Positions 1 through 6,248 of a DNA stretch of 7,514 bases are shown piece after piece; the stretch's first letter is position 1; each line of letters opens with the position of its first letter. The notes beneath the pieces were generated by a model that was not told where the DNA came from, ran no database searches, and saw only the letters and a list, made by a program, of their open reading frames with translations. The position numbers and the translations under genes are program-made. The stretch comes from Chloroflexota bacterium (GTDB lineage Bacteria > Chloroflexota > Limnocylindria > Limnocylindrales > CSP1-4): NCBI GenBank assembly GCA_017881985.1, contig JADGQH010000160.1, positions 1 to 7,514 on the forward strand, given 5' to 3'.

Positions 1-157
1 GCCGGCGCGGACACCGCCGTCTCGATCAGCGGAACCGATGTTGATCAGGCCCGCCGATGAACACCCGGCAGCCGAGCACGGGATCGACGGCGAAACCGGC
101 GTTCGCCGTCGGCTCGAGCGTGGCGGGCCGGGCTTCCATTCGTGGAGGTGACGACGA
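1..157. other. Window-edge segment with no assignable gene
   Basis: No gene can be assigned with confidence. On the plus strand, the frame starting at base 1 is open for 19 codons and ends in TGA at 58-60 (it reads AGADTAVSISGTDVDQARR), so it could be the tail of a gene entering from the left and converging on the TetR gene. On the minus strand, an ATG at 137-139 opens 37 codons ending at 26, with G/C-rich third positions (it begins MEARPATLEPTANAGF), but the bases before that ATG contain CACCTCC, the opposite of a ribosome binding site. Because codons on the two strands are in the same register over 1-60, codon bias cannot separate the two readings. Confidence 0.3.
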
Positions 158-826
158 TCAGGCAGGCTGATCAGCCTCCGAGCGCACCTGCGCGGTCCCC
201 GCGACGCGCTCGGTTCCGTACCCGAACAGCGTTCGCAAGGCCCGGGGGAGCAGCTCCGGGTCCACGGCCCCAGGTTCCAGGTAGTACTGGAGGAGGATCC
301 CGGTTCCGATCGCGCTCACCAGCGTGGCGAGCTCCGATCCATCGAAGTCGCTGCGCACGCCGTCGGCCGCCAGCCCGCCTTCGATGACGGGAGCCAGCGA
401 CGCGCGCATCGAGCGGTAGCCCTCGGCGAGCTCCGCTCGGAGCGCCGGATCGCGCATCGCGGCGAGCCAGAACTCGACGGTCAGGAGGTCGTAGGAGGCC
501 TCGTTCGCCGCCTGGTCGGCGAGCAGCCCGCCCATCAGGTCGATGAAGTCGCCCAGCGACCGTTCGCGGAGCAGCGCCTCGGACACGGCCGCGCGCCCGC
601 CCTGCGTCCGCTCCATGACCGCGCGGAAGAGGTCCGCCTTCGTCGCGAAGTTCGAATAGACGGCCCCCTTCGTGTACCCCGCCGCGTCGGCGACGGCCTC
701 CAGCGAGGCCCCGAAGTAGCCGAGCCGGTTGAAGACCTCAACTGCGGCGTCGATGAGGCGATCGCGCGTCTGGTTCCGGCGTTCGTCCCGGCTGAGCCGA
801 TGCGCCGGTGCCTGCACCTGGTCCAT
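158..826 (-). CDS. TetR/AcrR-family transcriptional repressor
   Basis: A 222-residue one-component regulator, a usual TetR length. It should bind DNA as a dimer through an N-terminal helix-turn-helix and respond to a ligand through its C-terminal helices. Residues about 19-66 form the TetR DNA-binding domain: an amphipathic first helix (RDRLIDAAVEVFNRLG), then the helix-turn-helix with the hallmark stretch SLEAVADAAGYTKGAVYSNF near 41-60, then KADLF. The rest is helical, ending in a segment (ELATLVSAIGTGILLQYYL) typical of AcrR/BetI-like dimerisation domains. The frame is open upstream to an ATG at 979, but that extension crosses the operator array and gives a six-residue peptide repeat (ITIPLG, ITIPRG, TGIPRG), which is repeat DNA read as protein. 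I chose the ATG at 826, just outside the array; an ATG at 838 is the alternative. It is divergent from an ABC exporter and probably controls both that exporter and itself. The ligand is unknown. Confidence 0.9.
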   Translation of the reverse strand: MDQVQAPAHRLSRDERRNQTRDRLIDAAVEVFNRLGYFGASLEAVADAAGYTKGAVYSNFATKADLFRAVMERTQGGRAAVSEALLRERSLGDFIDLMGGLLADQAANEASYDLLTVEFWLAAMRDPALRAELAEGYRSMRASLAPVIEGGLAADGVRSDFDGSELATLVSAIGTGILLQYYLEPGAVDPELLPRALRTLFGYGTERVAGTAQVRSEADQPA

Positions 827-833
827 GTCGAGG

Positions 834-842
834 ATCATACCA
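834..842 (-). promoter_or_regulatory. Putative extended -10 promoter of the TetR gene (leaderless)
   Basis: Read on the minus strand, this is TGGTATGAT: a -10 hexamer TATGAT (five of six bases match TATAAT) with a TG extension. The hexamer ends 7 bases before the ATG at 826, so transcription would start at or within a base or so of the start codon, giving a leaderless message. This fits the absence of any Shine-Dalgarno sequence before that ATG. No good -35 box is seen. The first operator unit (837-850) overlaps this element, which would allow direct self-repression. This is inferred from sequence only. Confidence 0.4.
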
Positions 843-904
843 CGTGGTATCCCGGTTCCGCGGGGTATGGTAATACCCAACGGTATTGTGATACTGTTCG
901 GTAC
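837..904. promoter_or_regulatory. Tandem operator array, four inverted repeats at an 18-base period
   Basis: Four 14-base units start at 837, 855, 873 and 891: ATACCACGTGGTAT (a perfect palindrome), GTTCCGCGGGGTAT, ATACCCAACGGTAT and ATACTGTTCGGTAC. The consensus is ATACC-N4-GGTAT. Each unit is separated from the next by 4 bases, so half-sites of alternating orientation fall exactly every 9 bases (837, 846, 855, 864, 873, 882, 891, 900). The array lies between the TetR start and the ABC ATPase start, overlapping the proposed TetR promoter. Inverted repeats of this size in such a position are typical TetR operators, and the natural reading is that the adjacent TetR protein binds here to control both directions. 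Binding itself is inferred. Confidence 0.8.
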
Positions 905-938
905 CTGAACGACGGGACCCCGGGCCGGGGACGCGATG

Positions 939-945
939 AAAGGGA
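939..945 (+). promoter_or_regulatory. Ribosome binding site deciding the ABC ATPase start
   Basis: AAAGGGA lies 5 bases before the ATG at 951, which begins MLLEIDGLAKAY, the usual N-terminus of an ABC ATPase. An in-frame ATG at 936 would add five residues (MKGTQ) and has only a weak GGGG run at 927-930 before it. The later start is preferred. Confidence 0.55.
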
Positions 946-950
946 CGCAG

Positions 951-1967
951 ATGCTGCTCGAGATCGACGGCCTCGCCAAGGCCTACCGGAAGGGGGCCCG
1001 CGCGAACGACGGGATCTCGCTCTCCGTGGAGGCGGGCGAGGTCTACGGGCTCCTCGGCCACAACGGCGCCGGGAAGACGACCCTCGTCAACCAGGTCATC
1101 GGGCTCCTGCGGCCGGATGCTGGCCGGATCCTGATCGGTGGCCGCGACGTCGTGGCCGACCCCGGCTACGCCCGCCGCGCCTGCTCCATCCAGCCGCAGG
1201 CGACGCTGCCGATCGACGGCCTGACGCCGCGGCAGGCGATCGAGCTGGTGGGCCGGATCCGCGGCTCCTCGGCGGTCGACGTGCGGGCCAGCCGCGCCCG
1301 GCTCGTCGACGGGCTCGACATCGGCGAGTGGCTGGACCAGGACGGCCGGCGCCTCTCGGGGGGCGTGAAGCGACTCGTCTCGTTTGCCATGGCCGCGGTG
1401 GCCCCGGGCGGTCTCGTCATCCTCGACGAGCCGACCAACGATGTCGACCCGGTGCGGCGGCGCCTCCTCTGGGCCCAGGTGCGGGCCCTCGGCGACGAGG
1501 GCGCCGCCGTCCTCCTCGTCACGCACAACGTCGTGGAAGCGGAGCGGTCAGTGGACCGGCTCGCGATCCTCGACCACGGCCGGGTGATCGTGGAGGGGTC
1601 GCCGGCGCAGCTCAAGGAGCGCGTGGCCGACGACCTCCGCCTTGAGCTGGTCCTCGAACCCGGGGCCGAGCCGCCGACGCCCGCACCGTTCGTGCTGCAC
1701 ACGGTCGCGACGGGCCAGCGGATCCTCGCCACGGTCCCGTCCACGGCCGCCGCAGCGGCCGTCGGGTGGGCCGACGCCCTCAAGCGAGCCGGCCGTGTCG
1801 AGGAGTTCTCGCTCGCTCCGGCGACCCTCGAGGACGTCTACGTCGAGCTCGTTGGGCGGGCGGACGCGCTGCAGAACGGGAACGGCGGTCAGGGCGCTGC
1901 CGGACTGGGCGGGGCGCCGAACGCTCGCCGAAACAGGGAGGAGTCCGCACATGTCGGCGCTGCGTAG
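951..1967 (+). CDS. ABC-2 type transporter ATP-binding protein (DrrA-like)
   Basis: A cytoplasmic ATPase of 338 residues that should power the adjacent membrane permease. All core motifs are present: Walker A GHNGAGKT at residues 36-43 with Lys42, Q-loop Gln83 (SIQPQ), signature LSGGVKR at 135-141, Walker B LVILDE at 155-160 with catalytic Glu160, D-loop NDVDP at 163-167, and switch His192 (LLVTHN). After the nucleotide-binding domain, a C-terminal region near 215-305 ends in VEEFSLAPATLEDVYVELVG, the accessory domain seen in exporters related to daunorubicin DrrA. The last 30 or so residues are Gly/Ala/Asn-rich and probably disordered. The lead gene of a two-gene operon, it overlaps the permease by 17 bases, so translation is probably coupled. 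The upstream operator array implies TetR control. The substrate cannot be told from sequence; a drug, lipid or antibiotic exporter is the usual role of this family. The length is somewhat above the commonest size of about 310. Confidence 0.93.
   Translation: MLLEIDGLAKAYRKGARANDGISLSVEAGEVYGLLGHNGAGKTTLVNQVIGLLRPDAGRILIGGRDVVADPGYARRACSIQPQATLPIDGLTPRQAIELVGRIRGSSAVDVRASRARLVDGLDIGEWLDQDGRRLSGGVKRLVSFAMAAVAPGGLVILDEPTNDVDPVRRRLLWAQVRALGDEGAAVLLVTHNVVEAERSVDRLAILDHGRVIVEGSPAQLKERVADDLRLELVLEPGAEPPTPAPFVLHTVATGQRILATVPSTAAAAAVGWADALKRAGRVEEFSLAPATLEDVYVELVGRADALQNGNGGQGAAGLGGAPNARRNREESAHVGAA
1935..1943 (+). promoter_or_regulatory. Strong ribosome binding site for the permease
   Basis: AGGGAGGAG, 7 bases before the ATG at 951+1000 (position 1951), inside the end of the ATPase gene. 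This is the clearest Shine-Dalgarno sequence in the window. It fixes the permease start despite the frame being open upstream to 1642. Confidence 0.85.
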
Positions 1968-2685
1968 CTACGCCTTGCTGGTCCGCTGGACCGGCCTTCG
2001 CCAGAAGACCTTCCTGCCCTACGCGGTGATCATCCAGGGCCTCTTCTCGCTGGGGATCGTGATCGGCTACCCGCTTCTCTTCCCCCAGATCGACGCCCGG
2101 ACGATCCTCTTCATCGCGACCGCCGCGCCGTCGATCACGCTCATCACGATGGGCCTCGTCGCTGTGCCCCAGCAGGTCGCGGCCGCACGGACCGAGGGCA
2201 CGCTCGACTACATGCGCTCGCTGCCGATCCCGCGGGTCGTCTATCTCCTCGCGGACCTGACCGTGCAGCTCCTGATCGTGCTCCCGGGGGTGGTGTTCGG
2301 GGTCGTCGTGGCGACGTGGCGCTTCAACCTGCCCATCGAGGTCTCGCCCTGGGTGGTGCCCGCCGTGGTCCTCGTCGTGCTGACGGCTACCTCCGCGGGC
2401 TACGCGATGGCGTCGCTCCTGCCGCCGCTCATCGCCAACCTCATGAGCCAGGTGCTGGTCGTCCTCGTCTTCATGTTCAGCCCGCTCCAGTTCCCGGCCG
2501 ACCGCCTGCCCGACTGGCTCGCGGCGATCCACCGCGTCCTCCCGATCCAGGCGATGGGCGAGGTCATGCGCGGGACGCTCGCGCCGGCCGAGTTCCCCGT
2601 CTCCGCCGGCTCGTTCGTGCTCCTCGGGGCGTGGTGTGCGATCGCGTTCGGGATCAGCTGGCGGGTGCTCGCCCGCCGCCGCTGA
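1951..2685 (+). CDS. ABC-2 type transporter permease
   Basis: An integral membrane subunit of 244 residues, expected to dimerise and export a substrate using the ATPase encoded just upstream. Six hydrophobic segments can be placed at about 24-44, 52-72, 97-121, 134-157, 161-177 and 220-240, the normal ABC-2 topology. Between segments 2 and 3 the stretch RTEGTLDYMRSLPIPR (80-95) matches the cytoplasmic coupling region typical of this family (a variant of E-R-GTLE-L-SLP-SR). The loop FSPLQFPADRLPDW at 176-189, followed by LPIQAMGEVMRG, is also characteristic. The start at 1951 is set by a strong ribosome binding site; the open frame further upstream is the ATPase gene read in another frame. It overlaps the ATPase by 17 bases and ends 45 bases from a convergent gene. 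The substrate is unknown. Confidence 0.92.
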   Translation: MSALRSYALLVRWTGLRQKTFLPYAVIIQGLFSLGIVIGYPLLFPQIDARTILFIATAAPSITLITMGLVAVPQQVAAARTEGTLDYMRSLPIPRVVYLLADLTVQLLIVLPGVVFGVVVATWRFNLPIEVSPWVVPAVVLVVLTATSAGYAMASLLPPLIANLMSQVLVVLVFMFSPLQFPADRLPDWLAAIHRVLPIQAMGEVMRGTLAPAEFPVSAGSFVLLGAWCAIAFGISWRVLARRR

Positions 2686-2704
2686 GCGGGCTGGCGGTCC
2701 AGAC

Positions 2705-2723
2705 GGGCCGTCGCGAGCGGCCC
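2705..2723. terminator. Possible bidirectional terminator hairpin between convergent genes
   Basis: GGGCCG (2705-2710) pairs with CGGCCC (2718-2723) around a 7-base loop TCGCGAG, in the 45-base gap between the permease stop and the convergent DUF885 stop. A longer outer pairing, GAGCGGG (2684-2690) with CCCGCTC (2722-2728), competes with it. No T-run follows on either strand, so an intrinsic terminator is only suggested by position. Confidence 0.35.
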
Positions 2724-2730
2724 CGCTCCC

Positions 2731-4416
2731 CTACCTCGCGGGCACGGCCAGCCAGGTGGGCAGCTCGCGGGCAAGCGTCGCGAGCGGGAGCGAGCCGTGG
2801 CCGAGGACCTCGTCGTGGAACGCGCGGACGTCGAACGCGGATCCATCGCGGGCCGTCAGCTCGCGGCGCAGGCGCTCGATCTCGCGCTGGCCGATCTTGT
2901 ACGTGAGGGCCTGGCCGGGCCAGGTGATGTAGCGGTCGGTCTCGATCGAGGCGTCGGTCTCGGTCAGGCCGGCATCCAGCAGCGTCCGGACGCCCCACTC
3001 GCGATCCTTGCGCAGCGCGTGGATGCCGGTGTCAACGATCAGGCGGGCCGCTCGCCATGCCTGCGCGGTCAGCATCCCGAACCGTTCGGCTTCGTTCCGG
3101 AACAGCCCCATCTCGTCGGCGAGCCGCTCCGAGTAGAGCCCCCAGCCCTCGGCGTACGCCCCGCCAACGAGCCGCGAGCCGAGGCGGCGGAAGGCCGGCA
3201 GGTCCGGGTGCTCCATCTCGAGCGCGATCTGGAAATGGTGGCCGGGCACGGCCTCGTGGTAGGTCGTCGTGCCGAGGCTCGAGAAGTAGCGATGCGGGAG
3301 GTCGTACGTGTTCACGTAGTAGATCCCCGGCCGCGAGCCGTCGATCGCCGGCTGGTAGTAGTACGCGAACGGCGCGTCCTTCTCCATGAACGCGTCGACC
3401 GGCCGGACGTCGCAGGTCGCGACCGGGAGGCGGCCGAACCAGGCCGGCGCTGCGGCGAGCGCTCGCTCGATGTCCTCGCGCGCCCGCGCAACGAGCGCGT
3501 CGCTGTTCGCGGCGACGTTCGATGCATCGTCCTGGAGGTGGCGGCGGTAGGCGTCGATGTCGCTCCCGAAGCCGGCCCGGCTCGCGATCGTCCGACGCTC
3601 CGCGTCGATCTCCGCGAGCTCGTCGAGGCCGACCTGGTGGACATCGGCCGGGTCGAGGTCGAGGGTGGTCCACGCCCGCATCGCCAGCCGGTACAGCCCA
3701 TCGCCATTCGGGGCGGACCACAGGCCGGGGTCATCGCGGGCCGCGGCGAGGTAGTCGCCGCCGAGCGCCTCCAGGTACCGCGCAAGGGCGGGCCGGACGT
3801 GCGTCTCGACGGCGGCTGCGAGGCGTTCGCGCCCGCGCGCGTCGCCATCAGCGAGCTGGGCCGACTCCACGATCGGCGACTCCGCAGCAGGGATCGCGAG
3901 GAGGCGCCCCGTCTGGGCGATCGTGCGGTCGACCGCGATCCGCGGCGCCGTGAGCCCCGTGGCGCGACCCTCGGCAAGCAGGGCCACGTAGGCGTCCATG
4001 AACGGCCCGTATGCCTCCAGGCGAGCGACCAGCCGCTCGAGCCGCTCGGGCGTGTCGGCGCGCTGGAACTGGACCATCTGGGGCAGGAGCGTCTGCGGTC
4101 CGCCCATCTGGTCGACCGCGGCAAGCAGGTCCATCCGGGCGTCTGCCTGCTCGATTCCCAACCGGCAGACGACCTCCAGCATGTCGCGGGTGATGCGCTC
4201 CTCCACCGGGAGGCCGTCGGTCCGGGTCGCGGCGATCTCTGCGAGCGTCCGCTCGCGGAGCGCACGTGCCGCCGCCCGGCCGGCCGGGCCGGGATCGTCC
4301 AGCAGGTCGTCGTAGCGCTCGTCCCCGTAAACCGTGGCAGTCGTCGGCGACTCGCGCAGCATGCCTTCCCAGAAGCGGTCGGCGATCGCGTTCACGGCGG
4401 TGTCGGGCGTGGGCAT
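2731..4416 (-). CDS. DUF885 family protein, metallopeptidase-like (downstream copy)
   Basis: A 561-residue protein of the DUF885 family, whose biochemical role is poorly known. To my knowledge its fold and motif place it near HEXXH-type zinc metallopeptidases. The key motif HEAVPGHH is at residues 387-394: His387 with Glu388, and His393/His394, are candidate metal and catalytic residues. Glu423 in AEGW, 36 residues on, is a candidate third ligand, by inference. Other family-like blocks are YGDERYDD near the N-terminus, RYITWPGQALTYKIG at 495-509 and FDVRAFHDEVLGHGSLPL at 528-545. No signal peptide or lipobox is visible, so a cytoplasmic location is expected, unlike the lipoprotein members of the family. 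The start at 4416 has AGGAG 10 bases upstream. It lies 35 bases downstream of a paralogue on the same strand, probably co-transcribed. A role in peptide breakdown is plausible but not shown. Confidence 0.88.
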   Translation of the reverse strand: MPTPDTAVNAIADRFWEGMLRESPTTATVYGDERYDDLLDDPGPAGRAAARALRERTLAEIAATRTDGLPVEERITRDMLEVVCRLGIEQADARMDLLAAVDQMGGPQTLLPQMVQFQRADTPERLERLVARLEAYGPFMDAYVALLAEGRATGLTAPRIAVDRTIAQTGRLLAIPAAESPIVESAQLADGDARGRERLAAAVETHVRPALARYLEALGGDYLAAARDDPGLWSAPNGDGLYRLAMRAWTTLDLDPADVHQVGLDELAEIDAERRTIASRAGFGSDIDAYRRHLQDDASNVAANSDALVARAREDIERALAAAPAWFGRLPVATCDVRPVDAFMEKDAPFAYYYQPAIDGSRPGIYYVNTYDLPHRYFSSLGTTTYHEAVPGHHFQIALEMEHPDLPAFRRLGSRLVGGAYAEGWGLYSERLADEMGLFRNEAERFGMLTAQAWRAARLIVDTGIHALRKDREWGVRTLLDAGLTETDASIETDRYITWPGQALTYKIGQREIERLRRELTARDGSAFDVRAFHDEVLGHGSLPLATLARELPTWLAVPAR

Positions 4417-4426
4417 GCGGTTCGAT

Positions 4427-4431
4427 CTCCT
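4427..4431 (-). promoter_or_regulatory. Ribosome binding site of the downstream DUF885 gene
   Basis: AGGAG on the minus strand, 10 bases before the ATG at 4416, in the 35-base gap between the two paralogues. It supports independent translation initiation of the second gene in a shared transcript. Confidence 0.6.
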
Positions 4432-4451
4432 GGTGTGATCAGCCGGATGGA

Positions 4452-6101
4452 TCAGCCGAGAACGACCTCGGCGAGGATCGCGAGTGGCAGCTTGCCGTGC
4501 CTGAGCACGTCCTCGTGGAACTGCCGGATGTCGAAGGCGGAGCCCTCCCGGCGCTCGCGTTCGCGGCGCAGGCGCTGGATCTCGCGCCGGCCCATGAGGT
4601 AGGCGAGCGCCTGGCCCGGCCAGGCGATGTAGCGATCCGTCTCGCTCGAGGCGTCGGTCGGGTGGATGCCGGCCGCAACCATCGCCTGGAACGCCTTCTC
4701 GCGGCTCCAGCCGAACGCGTGGAGGCCCGTGTCGACGACGAGGCGGACAGCGCGGAGCGCCTGGCCGTCCAGCATCCCGAAGCGCTCGCCGTCGTTCCGG
4801 AAGAGGCCGGCCTCATCGGCCACGAGCTCCGCGTACAGCGCCCAACCCTCGACGTACGCCGTTCCCTGCGGCCAGAAGCCGAGGGTTCGGAAGAGCGGCA
4901 GGCCTTCGAGCTCCATCTCGAGCGCCAGCTGGAAGTGGTGGCCCGGCACTGCCTCGTGGTAGGTGGTGGACGCGGCCGTCCAGTAGGTTCGGCTGGGCAG
5001 GTCGTAGGTGTTGACGAAGTAGATCCCGTTCCGGGAGCCGTCCACCGTTGGCGGGTAGTAGTACGCGCCGGCGGCGTCCTTCTCCAGGAGCGGATCGACC
5101 GCGCGGACCTCGCAGCTCGCCTTCGGAGTCCGCGAGAACCATGCCGGCGCGGCGTCGAACGCTCGCTGGATGTCCTCGGCGCAGCGGGCGACGAGCGCGG
5201 CCGGCGTCGCGGGGATCTCGGCCGGATCGGCGTTGAGGGCGGCCCGGTAGGCGGCCGTGTCGTCGCCGAAGCCCGCGGCGGAGGAGATGACCCGCCGCGC
5301 GGCGTCGATCGTCTCGAGCTCCTCGAGCCCGATCCGGTGGAGCTCCTCGGCAGAGATGTCGAGGCTCGTGTAGGCGCGGATGCGCGCCGCGTAGCGCAGG
5401 TCGCCGCCCGGCGTGGAGCAGAGGCCGGGAACCTCGCGCGTGGCCGGCAGGTAGGCGCGGAGCGCCTCGAGATAGCGCGCGTCGGCGGGCCGGACGTGCC
5501 GCTCGACGGCGTCGAGGATCCGCGCGCGGTCCTCCTCCCGTGCGACGTCCGGGATCGTCACGATCGGCGAGGTCGCCGCCGGGGCGTCCAGCAGACGTTC
5601 CAGCTGGGCGAGCGTCCGTTCCGCGACCACCCGGGCCGCGGTCAGGCCGGCCGCCCTTCCCTCGTCGAGCAGGTCGATGACCGAGTCGGCCATCGCCGGG
5701 TAGGCCGCCAGGCGGGCGAGCAGCCGCTCGAGCCGTTCCGGCGTGTCGGCCTTCTGGAACTGGACGAGCTCGGGCAGGAGCGACTGGTGGCCCTGTTGCT
5801 GGACGGCGCCGACCAGGTCCATGCGTGCCTCGTCGTCCGCGATCTCCGTGGCTGCGGTGAGGCGGAGCAGGTCGCGCGTGATGCGCTCCTCCTCGTCGAG
5901 CGAGGCGGCAGGGATGGCGGCGGCCGAGACGAGCGTCTCGTCGGCCAGGGCGCGACGGGCGGCCCGACCCGCCGGCCCCGGGTCGTCCAGCCGGTCGTCG
6001 TAGCGCTCATCGCCGTAGATCGTGGCGAGCGTCGGGTTGAGCTCGAGGGTGCGTTCCCAGGTGCGCGCGGCGAGGGCGCCGAGGTCGGAGGAGGCGGTCA
6101 T
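4452..6101 (-). CDS. DUF885 family protein, metallopeptidase-like (upstream copy)
   Basis: A 549-residue paralogue of the next gene on the same strand. HEAVPGHH is at residues 382-389, VEGW with Glu418 follows 36 residues after the first His as in the sister copy, and RYIAWPGQALAYLMG begins at 490. The two proteins align without gaps from the HE motif to near the C-terminus, with 47 of the first 66 positions identical by hand count, and both carry YGDERYDD followed by LDDPGPAGRAA near the N-terminus. The shared candidate metal and catalytic residues suggest both copies are active. I chose the ATG at 6101 (MTASSDLG) because this aligns with the sister's N-terminus. The frame is open to 6209, but that adds 36 unmatched residues running through two hairpins. 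No clear ribosome binding site precedes it. No signal peptide is seen. The sister copy ends 16 residues longer in LARELPTWLAVPAR where this one ends AEVVLG, and starts a few residues longer. Confidence 0.88.
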   Translation of the reverse strand: MTASSDLGALAARTWERTLELNPTLATIYGDERYDDRLDDPGPAGRAARRALADETLVSAAAIPAASLDEEERITRDLLRLTAATEIADDEARMDLVGAVQQQGHQSLLPELVQFQKADTPERLERLLARLAAYPAMADSVIDLLDEGRAAGLTAARVVAERTLAQLERLLDAPAATSPIVTIPDVAREEDRARILDAVERHVRPADARYLEALRAYLPATREVPGLCSTPGGDLRYAARIRAYTSLDISAEELHRIGLEELETIDAARRVISSAAGFGDDTAAYRAALNADPAEIPATPAALVARCAEDIQRAFDAAPAWFSRTPKASCEVRAVDPLLEKDAAGAYYYPPTVDGSRNGIYFVNTYDLPSRTYWTAASTTYHEAVPGHHFQLALEMELEGLPLFRTLGFWPQGTAYVEGWALYAELVADEAGLFRNDGERFGMLDGQALRAVRLVVDTGLHAFGWSREKAFQAMVAAGIHPTDASSETDRYIAWPGQALAYLMGRREIQRLRRERERREGSAFDIRQFHEDVLRHGKLPLAILAEVVLG

Positions 6102-6115
6102 GCAGCTCGTAGCGT

Positions 6116-6132
6116 AGCCGTTGGCAACGGCT
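6116..6132 (-). promoter_or_regulatory. Hairpin just upstream of the DUF885 operon start
   Basis: AGCCGTT and AACGGCT form a perfect 7-base-pair stem around a 3-base loop. It ends 14 bases before the ATG at 6101 and is one base away from a larger hairpin at 6134-6160. Its position in the leader suggests an effect on translation or transcript stability, but no known riboswitch is recognised. Confidence 0.35.
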
Positions 6133-6133
6133 G

Positions 6134-6160
6134 TCGCCGACCCGCGCGGTGGGTCGGCGA
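6134..6160 (-). terminator. 10-base-pair GC-rich hairpin after the methylase-like gene
   Basis: TCGCCGACCC (6134-6143) pairs perfectly with GGGTCGGCGA (6151-6160) around a 7-base loop. It lies 88 bases past the stop of the methylase-like gene and before the DUF885 pair, both on the minus strand. It could terminate the upstream transcript, although no T-run follows. Alternatively it is part of the DUF885 leader together with the neighbouring smaller hairpin. Confidence 0.45.
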
Positions 6161-6248
6161 GCCCCCGGGACACGGTCGGCGGGGTCCGCGCGTGGCCCCG
6201 GCTGCCCAAGGACCGCCGCCGGTTCGGAGCCCGTGCGACCGCGAGCGA

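Noticed and set aside
837..904. The 18-base period read as a CRISPR-like or mobile-element repeat
   Set aside because: Units are too short, have no constant spacer of CRISPR size, and show dyad symmetry at a divergent promoter, which fits operators far better.
827..979. 51-residue N-terminal extension of the TetR protein from the ATG at 979
   Set aside because: It would translate the operator array into a six-residue repeat and extend 29 bases into the divergent ATPase gene. TetR proteins normally begin shortly before the first helix, as with the start at 826.
738..1526. 262-codon minus-strand frame opposite the ABC ATPase, and the long alternative frames at 800-1645 and 6007-7302
   Set aside because: These overlap genes with clear family motifs, and their translations are low-complexity Arg/Pro/Ala/Gly sequence typical of frame shadows in GC-rich DNA.
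1642..1950. Upstream extension of the permease frame
   Set aside because: It lies within the ATPase coding region, gives Ser/Arg/Pro-rich sequence, and a strong ribosome binding site marks the ATG at 1951.
2797..4602. 601-codon open frame on the plus strand opposite the DUF885 gene
   Set aside because: It is antisense to a well-recognised conserved protein. The translation is rich in Arg, Val, Asp and Glu with no domain, and long antisense open frames are expected at this GC content because stop codons are rare.
6102..6209. 36-residue N-terminal extension of the upstream DUF885 protein
   Set aside because: It has no counterpart in the paralogue, runs through two strong hairpins, and the ATG at 6101 aligns with the sister's N-terminus.
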